Assembly: GCA_020055645.1 (NCBI GenBank)
Contig: CM034549.1
Location: 18,993,930-19,057,929, forward strand
Direction: 5' to 3'
From: Tomocerus qinae
Lineage: Eukaryota > Arthropoda > Collembola > Entomobryomorpha > Tomoceridae
Length of the DNA: 64,000 nucleotides
The translations under genes and the position numbers were made by a program. The first letter of the stretch is position 1, and each line of letters begins with the position of its first letter. This document shows, piece by piece, positions 28,264-39,600 of this stretch. The notes beneath the pieces were generated by a model. That model was given only the letters and a program-made list of their open reading frames with translations. It was not told where the DNA came from and searched no databases.

Positions 28264-28730
28264 ATGAATAGCGAAAACAAAGATGCTCCTCGTAAGAGCA
28301 GAGGCCCTCTTGGTTTAGGTAAGAATAAGAATAATTTTTGAACATGTAAATTTTTACATTTAGTCATCATTTGAAATAAAGTCATCTTTCACCGAGTATC
28401 ATTTTTGATTTCGTATTTACAGGAGATCCCGACAGTACAGAATTCCGCAAAGTTGAGACAGAAGTTTTAATACCTATCAAAATGAGAGAGAAAGCAAAGG
28501 AGGAGAAATGTCCTGATGAAGTGAAAGCTTTTTCAGAGTGTTGTAAAAGTTCGAGTTTAGCTATGGTCGTTATGTGTAGAAAAGAAAACCAAAAGCTTAA
28601 AGACTGTCTCACCACTTGGTATCAAAATGAAGAATTTCGGAAAGAATGTCAGGATGAATACCTTAAAGAGAGATCGGATTATAGACGAACTGGTGTGAAG
28701 AAAAAAGCCATGAAAAAGTATGAAGCGTGA
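28264..28730 (+). CDS. CMC1: COX assembly mitochondrial protein CMC1 (twin CX9C)
   Basis: Two exons, 28264-28318 and 28423-28730, split phase 1, giving 120 residues. The protein carries the twin CX9C signature, Cys48-Cys58 and Cys70-Cys80. This folds into a disulfide-linked helical hairpin imported through the Mia40 route into the mitochondrial intermembrane space. The block VETEVLIPIKMREKAKEEKC and the segment MVVMCRKENQKLKDCL followed by the tail EYLKERSDYRRTG are characteristic of CMC1, which supports COX1 maturation and copper handling in cytochrome c oxidase assembly. It has about 20 extra residues before the conserved region. The neighbours are PSMD14 (divergent) and INTS5 (convergent). 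Confidence 0.93.
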
Positions 28731-28826
28731 TGTCTGCGTATCACTCTTATTCGCACTTCTACGATGAATCATGTTTTGGATGTGTAAAATAGTAGCAAAT
28801 GATATAAATTCGCAAATGCCTGGAAT

Positions 28827-28832
28827 AATAAA
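28827..28832 (+). terminator. Candidate poly(A) signal of CMC1
   Basis: AATAAA about 97 nt after the CMC1 stop codon. The opposing INTS5 candidate signal lies only about 50 bp further on. Confidence 0.5.
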
Positions 28833-28882
28833 TGCATAATATCGTCAATAATATTTTGTTAACAGTTATAACATATATTTAA

Positions 28883-28888
28883 TTTATT
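28883..28888 (-). terminator. Candidate poly(A) signal of INTS5
   Basis: AATAAA on the minus strand about 162 nt beyond the INTS5 stop codon. With the CMC1 signal this places both transcript ends within about 60 bp of each other. Confidence 0.45.
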
Positions 28889-29049
28889 TTTTGAAATAAG
28901 CATTTCATACGAAGGAAAACATTTTTTATGTTATTGCAAAAGAAATCACAATTAAAAACTACATCATTAAACTATCTGAAGTTAAAGAATAAAATTACAT
29001 AACGTTACATATAGCAGTAACAATAATCTATAGGTTTGGGAAACAAACT

Positions 29050-32000
29050 TCACTTGTCGGAATCTTTAGAAGATTCTTGAATTGGAAACAGCTTAGGATA
29101 CAAATATCCCAATCGTTCTACATTATTAAGAATAGTTAGTCGGAGCTTTTCTGTATACATTGAATCAACTTTGAGGAACTCCGGACCTCGGACATATTTC
29201 TTGGTCATAGAGTCTTTTATAAAAACAGTCGGTACAGGCACATTAACTTTCATGTACGCCCATATGTCCTTTAACAACAAAACTACTTCATTAGCCTTTA
29301 ATTCATGAACAACTTGCCCAATATAGCTCAAAGGTGGAGGTATTAATTGGCCTATTTTCATAATATTCACTAAACGCACTGTCCACTCAAGTTGAGTTGG
29401 AGATGTCTTGGATTTCGCTTCCTGAAAATATATTTAATCCACAAATAAAATAGGTTACTTTCATTAAATAATTTTCTGCTATGTACCACAATGCCTATAT
29501 TTTACTGTTATTATTTAGTGTACCTGATTAGAAGTCCAATACGCCATAAGGGTAGCCATCAAAGCTCTGAGTAAAACTGAACAGTAGCATAATGATGGAC
29601 AATAATTACCAACTAACTCCAAGAGTGACCACAAGTAAGGATGATCTTCAAAAGCTCGTTTAATCTGCAAGTCACGTTCCACTTGGACCTATATCACACA
29701 GACATAATGGAATTAAAATTATGTCATATTACGCAGTTCAATCGTAAATGTATGCCCATGCTTTGTAAATTACTCAAACCTTTGAAAACTCCTCTTCTGG
29801 CCAAGGAAGTCCATTAAACATTACATCTGGAGAAACAATTTCTACTAATAACAACGCGACTTTCCTCATTGCCTCTACAGATACTACTCGATTTTCTCCA
29901 TCGATAATACCTGGCTTTGGGGGGAAAGGGGGAGGCATGCATCCAGGATTGGCCATACACACATTTAGTAAAACGCTGAGAAATAGTTTAAGATTAAGAC
30001 TCGCATCTTTGTTTTCCCTAATTTCAACTTTGGGAGTAACATTCCAATTTTTCAATCCATTTTTTGCAAGTTTTCCAGAATGGAAGCTGGTGGAGTGGAC
30101 TCTTGAGAGGCTAATACTTGATGTTCTTCGTCGATTTTCTTTTAGTAATGGCACATACATAGAAAACCGTTCCGGTTGAAATTCGTCATCATCATTCATA
30201 AAGCCCGTATTAAAACCACATCTTGCAGATTTAGATGTTACTACTCGATCCTGAAACAGCTGTCTACATTCAGGATTTAGACACGATTGCACCAAACTTC
30301 GTAATGCATCATTTTGTACAGCTTGATCATCAGATAACTTGTATAACAACTTTGCGATGAGACTTATTGTTTTCACTTTGTCATCTGATTTTTTCTTGTT
30401 TACAGACAAAACTTTGAACATGAATTCTACTAAATATCTTTCAATGGTTAGTAAAGTTCCAAAACGAACTTTCATCGTCAAATTCTGTATTTTTGAAAGA
30501 ATTTCCACAATTATACTAGCCTCCTCAATGCAAAAGTTCATCTTACGAACATCCAAAAACGGTGTTAAAATTATCAAATTTTCTTGGAGAACTGTGGTGA
30601 TTTTTCTCCGGATAGGGTACAAATTATCAGTTTCACTATCAATCAGTCGCAGCACATTTTTCCATTGGTGTATTGTAACCCGAGTATCCGAAGTTTGAGA
30701 CTCCAGTATTTTTGATTTTTCATGTATATTTGACTTAACGGCCAGTATTTGTAAGCTGTCTGCAAGTACATCGGGATACTTCATCTCCAAACTTCCAATT
30801 GTGTCCGTTAAATTCCATAAATGTTCATCTTTCTCCGAAACACGAAAATACCAACATATCGCTTGAACGCCAATTGCAGAGCCGTCATAAAATGATAGCA
30901 ACTTTGTAAACTGCATGGCAACTTTACTAACTTGACTGTCCGAATCAGTGAGAAATGGGATAATAATATCAACATTTTCTTTCAAGGCCGATATGCAGGG
31001 AAAATTTTTCGATAAATCTTTTCTAGTGCAATCTGATTCGTACAGTAAGCTTGACAGTTCGGCAGTAAACTGGTCTGAAATTATGAAATTGAAATTACTT
31101 AATATTATTTTTAATTACAGCTTTGTATGGACACAAATAATGAGCGAGGAAAACTGCTTATGAAATGATTAATTATTAATCACCAAGTAAATTCCTGGCG
31201 TTTGAATTGATGGGATGAGGCCATGTTTTACAGCCTTTCATTAAAATCTCCAATGCAGTTGGTCCCCGATTACTCTTCAGAATTAAATGCATTATCAAAG
31301 CTGCAAATGCCGGTTCGTGACCTCCAAAGTGAAGCTTCACCCATTGAGGAATAAGCACGCGAAGTTTTTGCAAAGTATCTTCTTTTACTGAAACGTCAAA
31401 AGAAGTTGCAACATTATTAACCTAACGTGTGTCATCTACAACATTCGTTTCATTGAATTTCATCATAACCTCTTGGCAAACAGCTATCCATCAAAACATC
31501 TAGCAATGGAACAGATGAAGAGCATAATTGGAGTAAATAAGGCACTGCAAACTGTTCGATCATAGCATTGCTTTCCGTCGTGCCATTCTAAAAGTGCACA
31601 ATTAATGTAACAATTAAAAAACCAACGTAATATAAGCTTAGTATCTACACAAAAGTAAGTTAACATATTACTTAAACTAGTATGTATAAATTCAATTCAA
31701 ATTGATGTATGTACGGACTAATAAAAGTATTTCAAGTACTCACTTGAAGCATTTGGTCAAATGCATGTTGGACTTCTTTAGAATGTGTAGTAGCTAAATA
31801 TCCAAGTACAGAGCTAACAGAGCTTAATTTTGTGGCTTGGGGTGGATTGCTAGAAAAGTTTTGCAATCCTAGACCCAACACTTCTGTGACAACTGTTTGA
31901 GGATATGAGTTACCCACATGAGCTACAACCCAATCAAAGTGCGGACTGTGATTTGCACTGGTATCTGCATAACATAATTTACAGTTCCAGAGTAAGATTT

Positions 32001-32668
32001 TAACAAAATGCCAAGTAAAAGCAACTTTTATTCGCTCAACTTACCCAGCAATGCTGATATGAAGGTATCTGTGTTGGTATGATCAATACATGTAAGACAA
32101 CGGGATGTTAAATCAAGGAGGCTTTGAATTGCTTTAGAACCCATCCAAATATGAATGATTTCATTCACACTTTGGCCTCTGGTGAACGCTGTACGACTGG
32201 AATGTTGTGTTGAAATCTGCCCCAAAAGTTGTAGCGTCCATTGAGATAAAATAGGAGCCCATATTTCCCCACTTGCTTCAAGATATATAATAAATGCAGA
32301 GTGGATATCCTCCAGTAGTTTCTTTTTATCATCGGAAAAATTCTGAGGATTTCCCTAAAAAAATTTAAGATTTCATGTATTATTTGTATACAATATTTAT
32401 TTTGCTTGATATTTTAGAGTGAAATTACTTCCAACTGCGATATGTAGTCCTGAACAAATTCGTCATACATAGTAGAAATGTAGTCAAACACGGCGTCCCG
32501 TGATACTGGTAAATGTCGCAACAGAAACATTCCCTTATAGGTCCTCTCATTAATTGGCAAGTGACCAACCGTTCCTGGAGGAGCACTGTGTCCACCGAGG
32601 AATGCCCTTAATTCCGTCATTATCTCATCCCCAGAGGGATCTTTACTGAACTGATCTAAGAATGCCAT
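29050..32668 (-). CDS. INTS5: Integrator complex subunit 5
   Basis: Eight exons are reconstructed: 32668-32429, 32354-32045, 31964-31744, 31587-31470, 31387-31184, 31074-29780, 29688-29524, 29421-29050. They give 974 residues in one frame with all phases consistent; human INTS5 is about 1,020. The protein belongs to the Integrator backbone, which supports snRNA 3' processing and attenuation of paused RNA polymerase II in the nucleus. Family-typical segments include HSPHFDWVVAHVGNSYPQTV (exon 3), AVPYLLQL (exon 4), a helical-repeat body in exon 6, and the C-terminal IPPPLSYIGQVVHELKANEV followed by the LRLTILNNVERLGYLYP block. The ATG chosen has no in-frame alternative upstream in the exon, and a 5' untranslated intron is possible near 32710. 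It is head-to-head with RPB9 (762 bp) and converges with CMC1. No catalytic residues are expected. Confidence 0.93.
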
Positions 32669-33430
32669 TCCAAATTCTTGAACTTAAGCGTTTCTCAACC
32701 CACTGCCTATTTTTTCTGTAAACGAAAAGTTTTCAATTAGCCATCAGTCGTCACATTCATCAGTATTCGATTCCAAGAGCTATATACAAATAATAATCTT
32801 TAAAAACCATGATTTCACGCACTCACCTTTACATATATGTCAAAAATCACACAAGATGCTGTCGTTTTATTTTAGCATGGTGTCCATTTTCGGTTCAAAT
32901 GTGTCTACCTGTTAACTGTTTTTGCTTCGTTATTTGACATTTTAATTTAAATCTATTCACCAATCCAAAATCCAACTGTTTTTCGGACTTCTTGTAGCTT
33001 TCAATTTATGAAGGGATTCAACCATTTCCGCCTTGGAATAGAGTACCCGCGAACAGCAAACATAATCGACAGATGTAAGTTTTGTTTTTGTCGGTGTAGT
33101 TCATTTCTTTCATTTCGTTCTACCTCTACTGTCTGCTGTCGGCTCTTTCAGTTAAACTTGGAACTGGAATTTTGGAAATGCCAATCTAGCTTTTCTCCAA
33201 ATTTCGTTCATCAGCATTACCAATTCCAAAATCAGTCAGCAAGCCTGGTTAGTAATTTATATAATTTTGAATTTTTATAATATTCAACCCATCAAAAATC
33301 ACTTTTGTAATCGTTTAATCGCATAACTTAGATTGACAAAGTCTATTCGTCATTGTCGTCATTAACTCGTCTACTCGGTACTCGTCGTTAGCTTTAAATT
33401 GTTTCTGGTGACTGCTGCCTGACTCCAGAA
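32669..33430. promoter_or_regulatory. Shared upstream region of INTS5 and RPB9
   Basis: This 762-bp gap lies between two divergently read start codons and must contain the promoters and 5' untranslated parts of both genes. A plus-strand ORF at 33008-33280 is open but lacks any known motif and ends before RPB9. No TATA box or other site could be assigned firmly. Confidence 0.5.
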
Positions 33431-34267
33431 ATGACTAGCAAACCCCCTGCTTTCGATGGAGGAGCCCAAACAGGAGGACCTGGTTTTGTCGGTATAAAGT
33501 TCTGCCCTGAATGGTATGTAATTTCATTCTTAAAAGGTATAAATAATAATTTGTAACATTTTTGACCGATTTTTATTGAATAAATTAAGGCTTAATTTGG
33601 ATAAATTACATTTGCAGTAACAATATGTTGTACCCTCGGGAGGATAAAGAAAATCGTCATCTCCTCTATGCTGTGAGAAAATTACATTATTTTACATTGT
33701 TATTATTATATCATGTTTTATTATAATTTCATCAATCAAATATCGTCTTTATAAGTTGATTTTAAATTGTAGTGCCGAAATTGCGATTATAAACAGCTTG
33801 CGGACAACAACTGCATTTATGTGAACAAGATCACTCACGAAATAGAGTACTTTTTATATATATTATTTCTCTAACATTATATTATTTTATTAAACCCGTT
33901 AAATCACTGGAATTTTGTTACTAACATTACTAATTTCCCCAGGGTTTTTAATCCTTATAAAATATGATGACATTTGCAAATTGCAGTGAGTTGACACACA
34001 TTGTGAGTGATGTGATTTCGGATCCAACACTACCACGTACTGAAGATCATCCCTGTCCAAAATGCCAAAACAAGGAGGCTGTATTCTTTCAAGCTCAGAC
34101 CCGTCGTGCAGAAGTATGTTACGTGTATTGCATAAATTATACTGAATAACTATCTATCTTTATAATGATTCTTATATCTTTGACATTAACTATTAACTTT
34201 TTAGGATGAAATGCGCTTGTACTATGTTTGTACAAATCAACATTGCACCCACCGTTGGACAGAGTAG
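33431..34267 (+). CDS. POLR2I: DNA-directed RNA polymerase II subunit RPB9
   Basis: Five exons, 33431-33513, 33618-33672, 33773-33846, 33987-34113 and 34205-34267, encode 133 residues; human has 125. It has two zinc ribbons: Cys25, Cys28, Cys47, Cys50 at the N-terminus and Cys94, Cys97, Cys122, Cys127 at the C-terminus. The TFIIS-like C-terminal ribbon has the family motif RLYYVCTN...HRWTE, where the protein ends as expected. RPB9 sits at the jaw of polymerase II and influences start-site choice, fidelity and transcription-coupled repair. The linker contains [20 protein letters not shown], strongly conserved. All introns are about 100-140 bp and phases agree. Nothing is anomalous. Confidence 0.97.
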
Positions 34268-36632
34268 GGTTTAGTGCAAATAATTTTATTTTTTGGCACA
34301 TTTTGATTGTAATTTACTATATTTAAGTTTATATTAAAAAGTATAAATACAAATTGATTTTATACAATTTACAGTATCAATAAAGTCAATTATTATACAA
34401 GATTTCATACAATAAAAACCTATTTATGTATCTTATACTAACGGTGATAGATTCGAGTATCCATTGGAATAATTTAAAAAATTTTAGTCAAAAAAAATTT
34501 TCTACAGTTTCTTGTAGAATACTCCCTAGTTTCTTTTTATCATTAAGCTTCACATGCATACTTTTGCAACTTGTAAGTGCAATAAAGTAATGAGCTGGGT
34601 ACCTTTTTTGAGTTGTTATTATCTGCATAATTACATGATAATTTAAATATAATAACTTAAGTAAACCCGCATAGCGGCATAGAACTGGTAGTAAAGCAGC
34701 ATCTTAAAAGCTGAGATATTTGCATATCAGACAACCAACTACCAACCCATAACCCAACGTAACATCCAATCCAAGGTCCTTTGACTAAAAGCGGTAGATG
34801 TTTTGTCACATTCACTTATCTTTATCTCGCATATGCTTAGGAAGATCCAATACACATTGTGTTCAGTATGAAAATACATAAACCCTTGAATGTAAGTGTG
34901 AGTGAACTATGATAATAGGGTTACAATTTTCATTTGATTACAAACTTTGTGTGGGTTACTTATCTAAGTGTTATTGGCAATGTCAATGTACAGTTCTTAA
35001 GAAATAGTGTGTACCATACTATTGTATTTTATTTTAGTGTATGATATTTGGGCAATATTAACAAAACAGAAAGAGATGGTAGTTATTTAGTAAAAGTGTA
35101 AACTTTACCGTTAGCCGTATATATGTTTGTGTTGGAATGAAGTGGATGTGAGTTAACGAAGTTAAACCATTTTATCATCACACAAAGGTTGTTATATAAC
35201 CCTTCTAACATCATTCTAAGTAAGTATGTGCACAAAAGCCATATGAACCTGTGAATTCTATTGTATGCATCTATGACATACATGGTTAGGTTTACATGAC
35301 ATGTTTGTATTTACACCGCTGTTATAATAATGCAATAATAAATTTCCTGGAAAGTCAACTTTCACCAAAATAATTTCGTTAACAACCAAGTTACACTTTG
35401 CGTTTGCACTCACGACTCGACTCACGTCTCTCAATAGAATAAGGAGAATTTGGGGAAGTTCTTTCCTGCTTCCTTACTAGTAACCTTTTCATCATCAATC
35501 CCGTAAGTTGATTTAGTTCGTGGAACTGCTTTCTCTCTAGTTTGCCGGTGGGCTTTAATAGTACAAGTACATAGTACATACTTCTTGGAAAGACAAAGCA
35601 ATCTTATATATTCCTCTACGGAGTGTGACACACGTAATAATAGCACATCTTTTCTGAAGCTAGGAAGATAGAGATGAAATTAAGGTTGGGTGCGGTTGTA
35701 CATTTAGCACTGTAAAATACTGCGCATTATATGTAGGTGTCTGAATTTTTTAATGAAGGTAGACGGTAGATCTGTAGATATGTTTTGTGCGATGAGATGA
35801 GATCTGTTTGTCCGATATAGTGACCTGAATTCGAAAAATTGTTCCATATGCAATATGGGATTAGGACAATATTTTATGGATCAACACGGACAAATCTTTA
35901 TGTATTCTTAATAATAGTGGCAAAATTATAACGCATTCATAACAAGTACCTATTAAAAGAAACCTAAGGCTTAGAATTGAGACGTTTTCTTAGAATTCAG
36001 CAAATATAAAAATTTTGCGCTACTCTCACCCTAAAATGAAATTTTTATCTATTTTTTTATGCCCAGAATGTATATGAAAATTGTTTTCAACTACTTTAGG
36101 TCTCAGGTATAAGAAAATCGTTTCCTCCATCCAGATAGATAACTGAGCTCCAGGTTTTATGTAACTCCTTTTCGCTTGTCACCCCAGACTTTTTTTTGGA
36201 TCAAAATATAATTTGTTATCGCTATACCTTCATCAATGTATGAAAGCACAGTTCGAATTCGAATTCTCTAGATAAGACGAAAATGGTAAATCAAGGTTAT
36301 TACAGCCTACAGTTAATGTTTATAGTTAAGAATCTCATGACACTCGTCACGTTTTTATTTTTTTCATTTGAGTGGATTTGTCGCACATTTACAGAAACTT
36401 GAGACAGAATTTGTACAATAGATAAACGTATTTATTAGTTCTAGTCTGATTCCTCTTGTGAATCAAAATCAGGATATACCTTTCCCTTCAGTGAGCAAGG
36501 GAATTCTGTTTTAAATGAGAACAGACAGCCGACATCAAAAACTTTTATGAAGTAAAAGATAACTTGAAGGCTATGAGTAGTTCAACTTATCTTATGATTA
36601 CTACAATTTACTAGCTGGTGAAACTTTGAAGG
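34268..36632. other. Intergenic between RPB9 and PsuG gene
   Basis: AT-rich, with no recognised gene. Overlapping minus-strand frames at 35391-35646 have a slightly better composition but no known domain and no splice support. The start holds the RPB9 3' untranslated region and the end holds the 5' region of the PsuG gene. No structured repeat was noticed. Confidence 0.6.
34379..34384 (+). terminator. Candidate poly(A) signal of RPB9
   Basis: AATAAA about 112 nt beyond the RPB9 stop codon, in an AT-rich trailer. Confidence 0.5.
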
Positions 36633-39600
36633 ATGGCACTGGCATACCATGCAGCTAACCTTCGGGGAATTCGACGAGGACGTAATTGCTTTAGAAGACT
36701 GCAGACTATAGATTCCTCTAATTTTCTCAAGCCACTCTGTCTGAATAACTCAACTGGCAATTTCAGTTTAACAAATATATTGACATCCTGCACATCGCCG
36801 AAAAGGAAAAATGCTGTCGCAACTTCTTACACGACAGACACTTCTTTTCTCTTTGCCACCAGCCCTAAAAGTTATTCAACAAACATATTCAGAGTTTCAG
36901 AAGAGATACGAGACGCTATAGAAGGAAGCTGTGCCACGGCAGCTCCAGTTGTCGCCTTAGAGTCTGCCATTCTAACTCATGGCATGCCTTACCCTCACAA
37001 CATTGAAACATCTCTTCATCTTCAAAACCTCATCAGAGATCAGGTTATAAGAATGCTTTTCACTCTTATTACTCCTTTACTTATAATGCCAATACCCATA
37101 ATATTTATTCCAATACTGCAAGTCCTTATTATTAGTTTATATTAAATACCTATTCGTACCTTGAATTATTTTCTCTCGCTTTCTTAGACAAAGATTTCCT
37201 TTACCCTTCTCAAAAGTGTCAAATTTAAAAACCATTATTGGAAACCATTCGTATAACTTGTACTATGAGACTTTTGAAACCCAAACTCCTTAATTACAGG
37301 TACAGTGAAATATGGCTTTCACATATGAATATTATTTGGAAATTAGATATAAACATAGTGAAAGTCGTATAGTATGGCTTTCACATGTGAAAGTTTATTT
37401 TAGAGCTTGGGTTAATTGAAAGTCATATGGCTTTTACAAGTGAAAGTTTATTTTAGAGCTTAGGTTAATTGGTGAAAGTCATATGGCTTTCGCATGTGAA
37501 AGTTTTAAGGTTTAGTTTACATGGCGAAAGCCATATGGCTTTCACATGTGAAAGTTTTAAAGTTTATTTGATAAAAGTCATTTGAACGGTTTCTTGTTCC
37601 CCATTTTGTACATGGGCATTATTTTGGTACTATTTATTTTTTAATTCCTGTTAAATTACCCTGCACTTTCATGATTGAATGAAATATAAGGCTTTTGATG
37701 AAAGGATAATTTATAATTTTACATTCAATATAATGTTTGTATTTTCTCACGCTGCTCTTGTGTATCTTTACATGCTATATGCTTTTTAACAAAAGTGAGT
37801 GTAGCTGCCTTAAAAAATCTGAAAATGAAAATCCTGAGCATTTTCGCTATAAACAGCAAATAAAATCGTAAAATGGAGCACTATTTATTTAATCAACAGA
37901 CCACTTAGCTTCCATCTTACATTTTTACTGTAAAGTGTAGCCCTGATCCAAACTTACATTAATACTGTAGTGTAAGGAAGGTTTAAAAATTGTTTTTATG
38001 TTATGTTACATTAGAGATGTGTTACTCATTACTATTATCGTACTGATACTAGATGTTGTTATTTGTGTGGATAATTAATGTATTTGTAGTATTAGAATCT
38101 AATTGAAAGTCTTAAATTTTGCTTGTTCTCAATGATTTAGGGTGGGATCCCAGCCACTATTGGTGTAATTAAAGGACAGCTTACAGTTGGGCTTTCTGAA
38201 GAAGAAATCAAAGTTTTGGGATCTCCCAACACTAATACCTCGACTCCTGTGGTGAAAGTCTCACGAAGAGATCTTCCTTATGTTCTTTCTCAAGTGAGTC
38301 TCTTCACTGTTTTCTTTTGGTTCATAACAATTGTAGTTCATGATTAAACGATTACCATTTTCAGAAATTAAATGGCGGAACTACGGTATCAGGAACAATC
38401 GTCGGGGCTGTCAAAGCTGGTATCTCTATTTTTGCCACAGGTGACATATTTATATTTCTTCGCTTTCCAATGACTGTCAAAAGCATGTACATGTAGTACG
38501 TATATTGATGCATGACTTACGTTCTATTGATTGCTATTTATCCTAATTTTAGACTGGACTTACCAACAGCTTGTATATTTACTCATTGGAGCTGCATGAT
38601 TTGAGATTACATGTTGTATTTATCTTTAATTACAAATTATAATGGCTGTATACCTACTTTTAGCAATCTATATGCAAAACGCTACTACCCCAAACCATGA
38701 GTCCTTTGAGTCATAATGAATATGAGATTTATCTTGTATTTAGGTGGAATTGGCGGTGTTCACAGAGGAGCTGAAACTACATTTGATATCAGTGCTGATT
38801 TACGGGAATTGGGTCGAAGTCCCATTGCTGTCGTTTCAGCCGGTGTAAAATCGATTTTGGATATTGGAAAGACCTTAGAGTACCTTGTTAGTTGATTTTC
38901 TCTTTAGCTCTGTAATTTGCGTGTCAACATTCAACATGACAAGGCACTTAATCCTAAGTCTACTGTGGCCATTTCATTAAAACTGCTGTAGCAGAAACTT
39001 TTGTTTACAGTGTATTAAGTCAAAAGGAATGAATGATTAAAGAGTAAGTTTCATTTAAACTGTGAAAATAGCCCAAGTTCCAATCACAGTGTTCACTTCT
39101 ATCTATAACCCACAAAAGCCATATTCCAACAACTTATGGGTCCTAGAATTCAATTAGAAACCACCGTTCCGTAGTGAATGCTTTCAGAATGAGTATAATA
39201 GGTGTGAATGAGATGTGACTTACTACACACTATCAAAAGTCAAATAAATGCAAGTAATGTCATTAGAACACATTCATGTGCACTCAGGCAACTTGACGAA
39301 CTTTAGCAATTGTTTCAATGTGACAAATTCCGTAGAATTCGAAACAATATGCACTGAGATTTTTCTAGAACTCAATAAATTCAACGTTATTAACACAAAG
39401 TTACTAAAGCTGTACACGGAGGCAGAGGACTTTGATCTAGTATTGTTTAGTCCTACAAAAGGGAAAGAACAATCAAATTAATACAGTATCTGCTATGCGT
39501 TAAATAATAATCATTTTCTTTCTCATTAGGAAACTGAAGGGGTTTGTGTCTGTGTCTTGAAAAAAGACAGCAAAAGAAATGGCGACTGCTTGAATAATAC

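Noticed and set aside
30339..30698. 119-codon ORF antisense to INTS5
   Set aside because: It lies opposite the long sixth coding exon of INTS5 and is a shadow of that frame.
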